Below are positions 1 through 10,226 of a DNA stretch of 55,000 bases, piece after piece. Made by a program: the position numbers and the translations under genes. Source of the DNA: Laburnicola sp. R22_1 (lineage: Eukaryota > Ascomycota > Dothideomycetes > Pleosporales > Didymosphaeriaceae); NCBI GenBank assembly GCA_014281115.1, contig JACONQ010000022.1, forward strand, positions 1 through 55,000, read 5' to 3'. Position 1 is the first letter of the stretch. Each line of letters begins with the position of its first letter. The notes under the pieces were generated by a model that was not told where the DNA came from, searched no databases, and saw only the letters and a program-made list of their open reading frames with translations.

Positions 1-33
1 GTTAAAAGGATTCATTCCCACGGTAACACCAGC
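1..33 (+). other. Residual Oxford Nanopore native barcode and flank (not genomic)
   Basis: Positions 6-29 match, from memory, the 24-base native barcode NB07 of the Oxford Nanopore kit. They are preceded by GTTAA (1-5), the end of the usual left flank, and followed by CAGC (30-33), the start of the usual right flank. Telomere repeats begin straight after. It should be trimmed. It also shows that reads reached the chromosome end, where the barcode had been ligated. Confidence 0.9.
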
Positions 34-200
34 CTACCCTAACCCTAACCCTAACCCTAACCCTAACCCTAACCCTAACCCTAACCCTAACCCTAACCCT
101 AACCCTAACCCTAACCCTAACCCTAACCCTAACCCTAACCCTAACCCTAACCCTAACCCTAACCCTAACCCTAACCCTAACCCTAACCCTAACCCTAACC
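34..200 (+). repeat. Telomere, (CCCTAA)n
   Basis: About 27 consecutive CCCTAA units, nearly perfect; the first is irregular (CTACCCTAA). TTAGGG is the common telomere repeat of filamentous ascomycetes. The C-rich strand reading inward on the plus strand is the orientation expected at a left chromosome end. Confidence 0.97.
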
Positions 201-2841
201 TCTTCCGCCCACCACCTCAGCGCTTTGTGCCGCACCAGCGTTTCCCCTCCTTGAACCCTACCTAAACCGCCCACCTTTAGCGTCTTGTGCACTTACAACC
301 CGATTCTCTAACTAAAATACCCTCTTACGTACTTGTTTCCTTTACTGCTCTTTCTTTTGTCTTACCCTCTACTTTACACTCTCTTAGACCCTCCTAGTTT
401 CCTAGACCCCCTACTTATTTAAATTCTTTTACTTTTTTTACTCTTTTTACTCTTTTACCCTCTACTATTTTACATTTCTTTTAATTTTCATCTTTTAATA
501 TACTATACTTCTATTTTTATTTTTATATATATGAATATCTAACCCTTAATAAATAAATACTTTATTGTTTACTTTTTCTTTTTTCTTTTTTATTTTATAA
601 TTATTCTTCATAATCTACCTTTTCTATCTTATGCTTTTATCTCTCTTTAAAAATTTATTTTTATAATTCATCTATCTATTATTTTCTGCTATTTTTTAAA
701 AACTTAAAATACTCCTTACTTATAAAACCTAAAATTTAATACTATCCTTACACACTCTTAACTTTTTAATTCTTTGTTACAACTTTTATATTACATTTTA
801 TTCTTTAATTTTTCCTATTAAATCCTTCTACTCTCTACTCTCTATATTATTTACTTTATATCTTTTACTTATAAACTTATTCTTTCTAATCTCCTTATTT
901 ATAAAATGTTTTAATATCCCTTTCTTTTATTCTTTTAATATAGTAATCTACCTTTTATTTTACCTTTTATATAAAACTTAATCCTACACTATCTTCTATC
1001 TTTTTTTAAAAAAAAAAATAAAGAAAATCTCTTATACTTCTAAATTAAATAGTGTATAATTCTACTCCTTTTCTTTACACTATATAAATTAACGTCTTAT
1101 TTTTTTAGTACTTTATTAAACTCCTCTACTTTATTCTATTTTTTTCTTTTTCCTTTTTCTTTTCTAAACATGTTAATCTTATTACTCTTTTTTTTTTTTT
1201 TTTCCTTATAAATTTTTTTTTGGCTCTTCTTACTATGCTATTCCTAAACTTTATATATGTATAACCATTATTAACTTCTCTTTTTACTCTTTTCTTCTTT
1301 ATCTTCTTTTTTTTATACTCCTTATTTTCCCATAACATTATATACTTATAAACAGATTTTATAATTTAATCTTTAATCTTATTATTATATCTAAATTTTT
1401 ACCTTTATTTTATTAATACTATGTATCTTAATTATCATCTATGTTTAAACCCTAACCTATTCACTTAATGTTATTCTAATCCTTATATTAATTAAAATCT
1501 AACCTCTTTATAAAATTAAATTTTATTTCGTTTGTTATCTTATCCTCTAATTATAACGGCTCTTAATTATACAATTTTTAATTTATAATTTGTTTATTTT
1601 ATATAAATTTAATTTTTTAAAAATACTATTGTAATTCTTATTATTCTATAACGGCTAATCTTTTTAATAAACTAAAACTATGACGCTTTATTATTTTAAA
1701 TACTAAGTAAGCATTAAGTTTTATACAAATCTATAATTAAAAAAATTCTAATTCTATTTTTATTATAATTGCCAACCCCAAATGCTTTTAGTTTTATATA
1801 CTCTATTTTCTAAATTTTTTATTTTCTACTATTTATACAATTCAAACATTATTTTTAAAATATTTAATTGTTTAATTTTAACCTATTCTTTACTATTATT
1901 TTAACTATTCTCCTTTACTTTCTATTTTTCTTTATATTTAATTACTTTTATAATAAATCTTTTCTACTTCTTTAATTTATTTTCTTAAATAAATATTTAC
2001 TTATAACTTTCTTTACTTTTTATTCTATTTTACCTTTTAAAGATGTTATTAATTTTAATGCCACTCCTATACAAATCCTACTTATTCTTAAATTCTATAT
2101 TTGTAATATTTACTTCTTTAAAATTACTATAATATTATATTTAGAATCCTAATTATGTTAATATTTAAAAATATAAATTCTTTTCTACTAACATTAACAT
2201 TTATACTCTAAATTATTTCTCTAATTTCCTAACTACTATATATTAATATATAACTACTTATTTACTATTTTCCCCTATTTTATATATTTTTATCTTTACT
2301 TTTTAACTATTATATATTTTTACTTTAATCTTAACTATTATGCTATAAATAATATCCCAACTTTACAAAAAAGCCCTTTAATTTACTTTTACTTAAAAAT
2401 TAACCCTAATTCTAATAACTCGTTTTATAGTTAGTTAAATTATACCTTTAATATAATTAACTAACTATACCTATCCACCTTTATTTTTATTAAAACATTA
2501 ATCTAAAATACACTAGCTATTACTATTATTTTACTATTATTTATTTGCTATTATTGAATTTTTTTATTGTTTTTATTAATTATATATTATGAGTTTTATA
2601 CTTTAATGTTAGTTTACTAGGGTATGCTAAGTATCTATTTTTAGTATATATATAAAATTTTATATTATATACTATACTACTAATTTATCTATTAATTGCT
2701 TTGTTTATTTTACTGCTAAATATTTTACTTTTTCTTTTTATTTTTTAATAATGCCTTTACTTTTATTTATTTCCTAAATATTATATGTAAAAAATAGTAA
2801 AATTAAACTTCTTATTTTTTATATATAATTATTATTACCAC
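201..2841. other. Telomere-proximal AT-rich DNA, no genes seen
   Basis: The first ~110 bases (201-310) are mixed composition and contain a stretch like the 48 bp satellite at 41161-41397 (gcacttacaa followed by ttctctaact). The rest is extremely AT-rich, with pyrimidine-rich plus strand, and I find no coding frame. Around 2200-2360 the sequence resembles 4110-4265, so the long-inverted-repeat element appears flanked by related decayed DNA. This looks like old repeats saturated by RIP. Confidence 0.6.
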
Positions 2842-2843
2842 TA

Positions 2844-3908
2844 ACGTATTTGACCAGTACGTCGGTCAGACCACTTCGCCGGCCACTTTTTTCTTAGCAC
2901 GAATATTCTTTCTAAAACCTTAATAACTTTATAAATACTAGCTTATATAATATAAAACCTTTAAATTATACTTTTATATATATATATAGTTTTAGTTTTT
3001 AGAATAAAATTTTAGATTAATAATATATTACGTAAGATATTTAGGTTTAAACTTAAGTGTACTCGCTTGAGGTTTATACCTACTAAGCACTACTATACTA
3101 GCCTAATAAACTATAATACTTTTTTATATAAAGTTATATATATAATCTATAGCATATTAGTAGTATATAGTGTGCAGCTTAGTATTACTAGTACTATTTA
3201 GGTTTTAGTTTAGAAAGACTAAAAATAGAAAAAGTATTCTTAAATATAGTAATATAAATATATATAATATATTTTAACTTTCTAACTACTTTAATATATA
3301 TAGATAAGTATAGTAAAAAATTATTTTAGTTTGATTTTAATTATATACTAATAGAATTAAGTAATAGAAATTAGTAAAAAGTAAAGTATTAATTTGTTAT
3401 AATTATAAAATATTATTACTATATATAGACCTTTAGAACTATTTTATATAATGGTATGAATAGTAGAAAGTAAAAAGAAAAAAATTAAAAATAAGTTATT
3501 ATAGCTTATATAAATAAAAGAGTAATTTTAGACCTTTACCTATTTAGGTTAATTAAACTAGCCTTATAAGTAGGCTGCACGCTTAGTAAGCTATGCTATA
3601 GTATAATATAATATATATATTATATATAAAAATAGTTGTTACGTTTATTATAAGTTATATATAGGTGTTACTAGGTATAAACCTTAACCGAGCCTACATA
3701 ACTTTAAACTTAAGTAACTTACGTAATATATTATTAATATAGACTTTTATCTAAAAAAATAGAAAGTATATATATATAAAAGTCTAATATTAAAATTTTA
3801 TTTTATATAACCTGCTATTTATAAAGTTATTAAAGCTTTAAAATGTAAATTTATGCTAAGAAAAACTAACTGACAAAGTAGTCTAACCGGCTCACTAGTT
3901 AAATACGT
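2844..3908. mobile_element. Decayed long-inverted-repeat DNA element with TA target duplication
   Basis: The two ends are inverted copies: the left end starts ACGTATTTGACCAGT and the right end, reverse complemented, starts ACGTATTTAACTAGT. Similarity continues inward for roughly 370 bases on each side (about 2844-3215 and 3540-3908), with transition-type differences, leaving a centre of about 300 AT-rich bases with no coding frame. TA lies just outside both ends (2842-2843 and 3909-3910), fitting a TA duplication as made by Tc1/mariner/pogo transposases. The large arms suggest a foldback-like or internally deleted non-autonomous element. Boundaries are read by eye; family assignment is inference from the TA flanks. 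Confidence 0.7.
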
Positions 3909-3910
3909 TA

Positions 3911-4570
3911 ACATTACTACTTTATTTAATACCTTTATTTAGTTTTATTATATTCCTTTTGTTACTACCTTTATAATAAACTTATTTAAATATAAAGTTT
4001 TAATTCTCTTTATTTTTTATTCTTTACTAACCTCTTTATAAATTTTACTAATTTAAACTCTACTTTATTTTATATTTCTAAACCACTTTACTTTTTATTT
4101 ATCTTTTTAATTATATTCTTAACTACTATATATTAATACTTATTTACTTATTTACTATTTATTCTTTTAATATATTTCTTTTATTTTAAATCCTTTATCT
4201 TACTTTATTTTATATTTTATATGTGTATTCTAACTATTATGCTCTGCGTAATATTATATCTAACAAGATTAATTTTACCTTTTTTTTATTTTTAAAAAAA
4301 AATTAATTAGACTATATTCCTAGCCCTAATTTTTACTAACCCTAACCCTTTTATGTTTTAAAATTCTAACCCTCTCCTCTTTATTTTTTTCTTTAATAAC
4401 ACTCTTCTTTTTTTTTATTCTATTCTTTTTTTTGCTATTTATATAACTCTTTTTTAATACTCATCTTTTTTATACTATTTTATTTTTTTAAATTCTAACT
4501 ATATACTCTCTTTTATCCCCTTAATCTTTTTCCTACTTTTTTTTTGTTTTTTAACTCTTTTTACCCTTAG
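3911..4570. other. AT-rich decayed DNA with telomere-like scraps
   Basis: No coding frame. The plus strand is pyrimidine-rich. Short CCCTAA-like pieces occur near 4338-4351. The 4110-4265 part resembles 2200-2360. Confidence 0.5.
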
Positions 4571-4595
4571 GATTAGGGTTAACCCTAACCCTAAT
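4571..4595. repeat. Interstitial telomere motif, head-to-head
   Basis: ATTAGGGTT is directly followed by AACCCTAACCCTAA, so a G-strand unit abuts two C-strand units. It marks the change from AT-rich DNA to the gene-bearing segment. A further scrap, TTAGGGTTAA, is at 4695-4704. Confidence 0.75.
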
Positions 4596-4608
4596 CACGG
4601 GAATTGGC

Positions 4609-4880
4609 CTAGCGCGGATATTCTATCCCTAACAAATTAACGATGCTATAATAATACTATCGACATGTTACCCAATATGTTTAAGCCGCCCTGGGTTAGG
4701 GTTAATTAGCCCGCGGGAACCTTATTCTAGTGGGATTTAAGTAAATATTCCAGCGAGTCTCTGTGCTAAAAAGTACCCACGCGAATCGTGCTAGCGCGGA
4801 TATTCTATCCCTAATAAAGCGTTCGCCGTAAATATCCAGTCCAATCTTACTAGAATTGCAGCCCTGGGTTAGAATAAGCA
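4609..4880 (+). repeat. Degenerate ~180 bp tandem duplication
   Basis: The phrase CTAGCGCGGATATTCTATCC starts at 4609 and again at 4791 (182 apart), and GCCCTGGGTTA starts at 4688 and 4861 (173 apart). The spacers differ. GCCCTGGGTTA also recurs near 37840, so this is a dispersed subtelomeric repeat. No gene is seen between 4600 and 5217. Confidence 0.6.
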
Positions 4881-5042
4881 CAGTCTCCTATATTAAAAGA
4901 AGTAGATAAGGTAAGTTGACTCTATTTTTAAAAAGCTACACTAAGATAAGGAGACTCTAGGTACACAGGACTTACGCGCTTTTATGCGCAGCCGTTAGGG
5001 CGGAATAACTATCCATTCAAGGTAGCTGCGCTGGGTGCGCGA

Positions 5043-5107
5043 GCAGTTGCCCTAGGTGTAGGAGGCAGTCGCACTAGGGCGTAAGGCAGTCGCGCCAGGT
5101 GCTCATG
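5043..5107 (+). repeat. Three ~22 bp imperfect tandem repeats
   Basis: Units beginning GCAGTTGC, GCAGTCGC and GCAGTCGC start at 5043, 5065 and 5086. They are GC-rich in contrast with the flanks. Function unknown. Confidence 0.55.
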
Positions 5108-5220
5108 TGACTTGCCAGTATACTGGACCGTCACACTCTGCAATAGTAATAAGTAAGGCCAATACCTTACAAAGGTCCTTTTGGATATTAATTCTCGATA
5201 TTAATCTGGGTATTCTTTCC

Positions 5221-5769
5221 CTACAGGATTGGCTCTTCTATTGTCTTGTAGAAACTAGCTAGGTTAGGGCCTTCTATATGTGTTACTAGTGTAGTCTGCT
5301 CCTCTGTATACGTTGCCCACGCCCTCAATATCTGCGCCCACGCCTCTACCCAGTCCTGTGACATATTATTAGGACGCGCGTAGTACTGCTCCTTAGGTAT
5401 GCAGTATGGGGCTAGCGTGTCTTTGTACAGCTCACGGTCCTTCGTAATTGTATACAATATGGTCGTCTTAACAGTCTATAGGCCCTTGCCTCTGGCGATA
5501 CGAGTAGCATTAACGGGCCCAATACTAGAGTGCATCACTATTCGCTACATTAGCCTAGATGCCACCTTAAGCATAGTAAGTAGAAAGGGATACTCACTCG
5601 TCTTCGTAGAACCGATGGTATGCTTCCGAATGGCCGTTGTGGCAAGCGCAAGGAAGCCGTTTAGTAGCCCACAAGTATCAAGCGTACTAAGCGAGTTCTC
5701 TTCCTGCACCGGCAGCCCTTGCACGCTCCACAGGCAGAGGGTAGAAGTAAGTAGACGAGAGAACAGCAT
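5221..5769 (-). pseudogene. Small secreted protein, two exons, one in-frame stop
   Basis: Exon 1 (5598-5769) starts with a typical signal peptide (basic/hydrophobic start, small residues near residue 18). The reading frame runs into a clean fungal intron at 5538-5597: donor GTGAGT, branch site GCTAAT, acceptor AATAG, 60 bp, phase-compatible. Exon 2 (5221-5537) continues in one frame to a stop at 5221-5223, for about 160 residues in total, but carries one TAG at 5476-5478. That codon is one CpA-context C-to-T change away from CAG, as RIP would make. As read, the product stops after 77 residues. I do not recognise the family. An alternative is a second, weak intron that removes the TAG. Confidence 0.5.
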
Positions 5770-6309
5770 GGCCGTAGGTAGATAGAGACAAGTTTTATGT
5801 ACTCTTATTTGGGGAGAAAAGGTATCGTATCTAAGAGAGTAATAAATGAAGCCGTGGGCAACCTAGAAGTGGCTGCAGACCTGCCTTTCTACTCATCCAC
5901 AAATAGGCCTAATTGGTGGAGGTCGCGATTAGCATTGCGCCGTATACGCCGCTTAGGCCCTAGTGAACGCCAGGGGCGGCGTATAAGGATGCCAAAGGGT
6001 GCATGGCAGCATTCGCCTCGACTAGCGCTAATTAGCGCTGAAGCCTGATTGGCACGGCCTCGCCAGAAGGTTTCAGGGCAAAACATGCGTGGCACGGTGT
6101 CGTGTTATTGCCGCATCTATTATAAAGGTGACCGTGTCCTCGCTTAAGTGTCGACCTTACCTACTTACACCTAACCCTAGGTACCAATTGCTGCATCACA
6201 AAAGCCACGCCGCTAGCGACGCCCTATCTCGTGCACTACGGTATCAAAACTGGCTACACGATTCGCACGCCCTTTCGCCTCAATAAGCAGTAGGCACACG
6301 TACGCATCC
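5770..6309. other. Intergenic, no gene supported
   Basis: Short open frames occur on both strands but none has coding features. It should hold the promoters of the divergent secreted-protein gene (-) and ankyrin gene (+). I see no clear TATA box. Confidence 0.5.
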
Positions 6310-7191
6310 ATGGCTGCACGAAACGCTGGGCGAGCATTGCTTCAAGCGTGCAAACAAGGCGCCTTGGCAGACGTTAAGGCCTGCACCGCTCAGCTACTGG
6401 CTATCTCTAACGCTAAAGAAACCAATCCGCCAATGAAGATGGCAATGGGCGAGGCTGCAATGGGTGGCCATACGAACAGTCTTCGCCATCTCATGGCCAG
6501 CCTCCCTAGGGATCACTGGCAGGGCTCGTACGGTCCCTGGGACCCGGTCGTCCCCCTCGTCGACGACCTTCCCCAGGAATGGCGTGTTGCAGCCATGTCC
6601 GACTACGTAGTATATCTCGCTGCTGCTGGAGGCATACCCGACGTAATTCAAGCGCTTTTGGATGCTGGCCTTGGGCTCAATCACGACGTGGAGCGAATAG
6701 GATCGCCGCTCGGCATCGCCATCCTCTATGGCAAACTGGACCTCATACGCTTTCTACTTGCCAAGGGTGCGGACCCAAACGGGCCCTATTCATTTCCCCC
6801 CATCTCCTTCCTTAACCAGGCGGCTTTGCTCCGATCGACGACCATCATGCAGTTGCTTCTCGACCACGGCGCAGCCGTGCGAGGATCGATAGCCTTGCAA
6901 GGCGCCGCAGAGGTGGGTTGCCTCGAAGCCGCAGAGCTCCTGCTCGAGTCGGGCGCGGAAGTGAACGAGGTTCTCCGCTGGAATCAGACTGACCGTGACG
7001 TGGACATAATAGGCACGCCCCTCCACGTTGCCGTGCGGCGCGACCAAGAGGCCATGGTTGAATTCCTTCTACGACGCGGCGCGAGGCAGGACTTGCTGGA
7101 TAGTGACAGAGCCACGGTGAAGACATTGGCTGCAGAGAAGGGAAACCCTAGGATCATACGTCTGTTGCAGAAGCACGACAAACCTAGCTAG
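6310..7191 (+). CDS. Ankyrin repeat protein, intact
   Basis: A 293-residue protein with no introns. Ankyrin repeats are visible from about residue 100 onward, with the usual helix-turn-helix pattern: LAAAGG...VIQALLDAGLGLN, PLGIAILYGKLDLIRFLLAKGADPN, a repeat ending in MQLLLDHGAAV, LQGAAEVGCLEAAELLLESGAEVN, and TPLHVAVRRDQEAMVEFLLR. The N-terminal ~95 residues are weaker repeats. There is no signal peptide or membrane segment, so the protein is likely intracellular and binds other proteins. It is the first clearly intact gene from the telomere. Subtelomeric ankyrin genes are often lineage-variable in fungi; the partner is unknown. The first ATG of the frame is used as the start. Confidence 0.85.
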   Translation: MAARNAGRALLQACKQGALADVKACTAQLLAISNAKETNPPMKMAMGEAAMGGHTNSLRHLMASLPRDHWQGSYGPWDPVVPLVDDLPQEWRVAAMSDYVVYLAAAGGIPDVIQALLDAGLGLNHDVERIGSPLGIAILYGKLDLIRFLLAKGADPNGPYSFPPISFLNQAALLRSTTIMQLLLDHGAAVRGSIALQGAAEVGCLEAAELLLESGAEVNEVLRWNQTDRDVDIIGTPLHVAVRRDQEAMVEFLLRRGARQDLLDSDRATVKTLAAEKGNPRIIRLLQKHDKPS

Positions 7192-7758
7192 CCCCAGAGA
7201 TCCTTCGTAGACGGATCGTTAACCTATTCAATCCGTTACCATACGAGTCCTCCTGCACCACGTGAACGTGCACATGCCGCAGAAGCTCGAGGCGTGGGTG
7301 AGGGGATCCTGCGCCTCGGTCGCCGCCGCCTGTGCCTCTCATCACGTCCCGTCCGTACCAACTACGAGTGATGAGCCCTCATCTGTCGGTGCCGTACTTT
7401 CTGGTTTCATGGTCAAAGTCAGCGCGCAGATCGTTGTACTACGAGTCCTACAAATAGAAACACTATCGAGGTTGAGAGCGCACATCTGACCCAGTCAACG
7501 CTATGCGCGGCAATCCTTCACTCACAAGATACTGTGCCGGTCCAAGCCACCCGCACCAATTGCTCAACTATGCCTGACGCCGCGTCTGGTCTGTCCTAAG
7601 AAGGAGGGGGCTAGGCAGACTCGTAGCAAGGTATTTAAGAGGCTCCCTAATCCGTCTCTCCCTAAACAGCAAGTCCTCGCTTTGTTATTCATCTTCATCC
7701 CATCCACCTTCTTACGGAGACGCCTTCTCAACAAACTGCAAGTTCCCACGCTCACGCT
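7192..7758. other. Intergenic; promoter of the secreted six-cysteine gene
   Basis: A 75-codon open frame at 7262-7489 has no recognisable features and I leave it out. The 3' half has promoter features described separately. Confidence 0.5.
7632..7638 (+). promoter_or_regulatory. TATA-like box upstream of the secreted protein gene
   Basis: TATTTAA lies about 120 bases before the ATG at 7759. It is followed by a pyrimidine-rich leader (7655-7735), common just upstream of fungal start sites. Confidence 0.5.
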
Positions 7759-8475
7759 ATGAAGCCAAGTATCACCACCGGCGTCGCTGTGGCCGTGAGC
7801 CTCATCTCCGTCACAGCGCGTGCTACCACCATCCCCGCACGCGGTGTAGATCCGCAGTTCTCGCCTTTCACTAAATGCATCCAGGGGCATCATCCGGGCT
7901 TCCCAAAGGACGGCAGCAAGCCTACGTCGCAGGAGATGCGCGCTTGTGTTAACCAGACACGAACGCACGCCCGCCGTGCGGAGATTGGTAACGACGACGA
8001 CGATGACGACGACGACGTCCTACTTTACGAGCCGCAGGAGGTGGACACCGTGAAGCCTCGCGGTATCGTCGATAAAGTGCAGGTGCTAGGTAAGCAGCTG
8101 TACCTAAACCGAAAGCCGTGGTGCGACGGCACGGAGGTCCATGACAACTTCATGTGGGTAGAAGATATTAAGAAGGACGCGAACAACGTCTGCTCACAAT
8201 TAAAAGAGCAGATCGACGCCTATGGCATCAAAGAGGATGGTGGTGTTGGTGCAGTTGTTAATCTTCTAACCAACGGGCACGACAAGCAAGGCCACCAGCT
8301 CAAGGATAATCGCCACGTTACCGCAACCTACCTCCTGAATTTCTATCCGCCTGCCAAGATGGGAATTGAGGAGATAAAGCGGCTGGCTTCGGGGGTGTAC
8401 GACCTGTGCAATGATGCCATCGAGCGGATTACAACAAAGGACGAGGGTTGTACAGCCAACATTAAATACTTCTGA
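7759..8475 (+). CDS. Secreted six-cysteine protein with an acidic run, candidate effector
   Basis: A 238-residue intronless protein. Residues 1-22 form a clear signal peptide (hydrophobic VAVAVSLISV core, ARA before the likely cut). The mature part has six cysteines, an even number that suits disulfides in an extracellular protein. A dibasic RR near residue 73 could be a Kex2 site; it precedes a run of eight aspartates (about residues 79-86), coded by GAC/GAT repeats. The segment after the acid run looks like a folded domain, but I do not recognise a family. It has no stops or frameshifts. Position next to a telomere, small size and cysteines fit a secreted effector-like protein; that role is inference. 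Confidence 0.8.
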   Translation: MKPSITTGVAVAVSLISVTARATTIPARGVDPQFSPFTKCIQGHHPGFPKDGSKPTSQEMRACVNQTRTHARRAEIGNDDDDDDDDVLLYEPQEVDTVKPRGIVDKVQVLGKQLYLNRKPWCDGTEVHDNFMWVEDIKKDANNVCSQLKEQIDAYGIKEDGGVGAVVNLLTNGHDKQGHQLKDNRHVTATYLLNFYPPAKMGIEEIKRLASGVYDLCNDAIERITTKDEGCTANIKYF

Positions 8476-10226
8476 CCGAGTAAGGCAAAGACCTATCGTG
8501 GAGACGGAGCGATTGGTGGTGCCATTAGGATGTTCTTTGGCCAGGATACACGCCCGGTAGCCGATTTCTCTCTTGGCTTTTCAAACGACGGCTAGTAGCT
8601 ACCCTTTCCCCTCTTTCGATCAACGAACCGGCTTCTCCTTCGCTCTCTTTAGCGCTGCCGTGCAGTATTCTGTACCGTAGCTCACCACACTCGCTTATGT
8701 CAAGAATAAATGCTAAGCCTTTTTGTGGGCGGGCAGGCATATGAGGCATATGAGGACAACAAGCTGTATTGCTATCTGCAGAAAAGAGTGTGTGGAGTGA
8801 GGAGTCTACCGAGGAAGAAAGGAGAGGGCGAGAGCTTTATCTTGAGGGTAGTGGTCTGTGCACCTGGATGGAACCTTCTACACACACCACCTCTGACATA
8901 AGTCACGTGGCTACACTTTTCCCTTATTCTATCTACATTGTCGTTCATAAATATAAGCTTGTTGCTGTGAAGCTGCTCATCTCTTCTTGCCATCGTCCCT
9001 CTATACCGAATTACATAGTCCTCTACTCTTTTCCATCCGGATTGGCCGGGTGGGTAGTCTACCCAACCAGAAAGTAACACTTAGTAGGGAAGTAACCTAG
9101 TGCATTCCACCATAAAGGTGATGTGCAAGAGCCACAGAAGGTAGGGTTCAGGCCAACGATCCTAAGGCGGCAATGTTGGGACGAGGGTTAATAGGCGCGT
9201 GGACGGCTAGGGAAACGTACGTGTAGTGGAACGAGAAGGCGCCTACGAGCTCGTTGTAGGCCCGACGTTTCAAGCACCTGTACCCTCGACGTATTCGGCT
9301 CCCGGGGTCGGTAGGTAGGCAAAGGGAAAGGATAGCCGGGGGCCTGTCTACACACGACACGCCTGTCACCTAGGCAGTTGGTTTATGCCCTCCTACTTTG
9401 TCATCTTGGCCCCCCACCTCCTGCCTCACGCTCCGTTCCTATGGCCCAGCCCACCCTGGCAGCCCTGACAACGCTCCCCACCCCTGGGCTATGGAGAGAA
9501 GGCATGCCTCGGCCGTAGCTTAGCTTACTAGGATACTGGGCGCCCGGGGATTGTCGGTCGAGGCGCTAGACTGTTAGAGCAGGACCACTACGCCAAGGCC
9601 GTTCCCTACGCGCTAGCTGCGCCTCTGTTCTGCCGGGGCGTGACGCCGCCTACGCTTCTTGTCTACAACGTCATATCTGTGCCTCTCTCCTCTTGCCGTT
9701 CCCGATGGTCTGAAACACCACCCGCGCCTCTCTCCACTACAACTCCCGAAGCACCAACAACACCTAAACACCCCCCTTCCTACTTTTTGCTGACACTACC
9801 TGGCCTTACGCCAACATGGCTGGGCCGTGCTGACATATGTATGCAGGCGTGCTGCCTAGCCGGAAACTGTGCCTGCCCTACTGCTCCTCCCAACTACATA
9901 GGCAGAGGGCGTAGGTAGCTCCCACCGGGGGCCAGCGTCGTATCGGCTACGCAAACAAGGCATTCAGCGATGGAGAAGTGCGGCGTTGAGGACTGCTATC
10001 TGGTGGCCATGCAAGACACACAGTGGTGTGCGTACGGTAGACGGGCATCTCAGCGAACCACGCCGTCCGCAGCACCTCTACTACTCCTACCCTGTGCCCG
10101 CCCTCCCGAGCGCCTTTGCGCTTCGCCGCTTCAACACGCGATGGGTTTGGTCTTGTCTACCCACCATGTATAAAGTCCGCAACGCTTCTTTCCATGGACG
10201 ATAACCCTACTGCAGGAACCTAGACC
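8476..10226. other. 1.75 kb intergenic stretch, no gene supported
   Basis: Base composition is normal but the short open frames (for example 8710-8901, 9148-9369 on minus, 9640-9918) overlap one another in several frames, lack recognisable motifs and show no convincing splice structure. A spliced gene in 9400-9950 cannot be excluded. TATAAAG at 10168-10174 is the likely core promoter of the next gene. Confidence 0.45.
10168..10174 (+). promoter_or_regulatory. TATA box of the membrane-protein gene
   Basis: TATAAAG is 53 bases before the ATG at 10227. The paralogous gene at 13347 has TATATAA at 13314-13320 in the equivalent place. Confidence 0.55.

Noticed and set aside
2..292. 96-codon open frame on minus with a long Arg-Val repeat
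   Set aside because: It is the translation of the telomere repeat plus the barcode; no gene.
1126..1338. Lys-rich 70-codon frame on minus
   Set aside because: An artefact of pyrimidine-rich, AT-saturated DNA; no start context, motif or comparable frame nearby.
7262..7489. 75-codon plus-strand frame
   Set aside because: No signal peptide, domain, splice site or paralog to support it; retained as intergenic.
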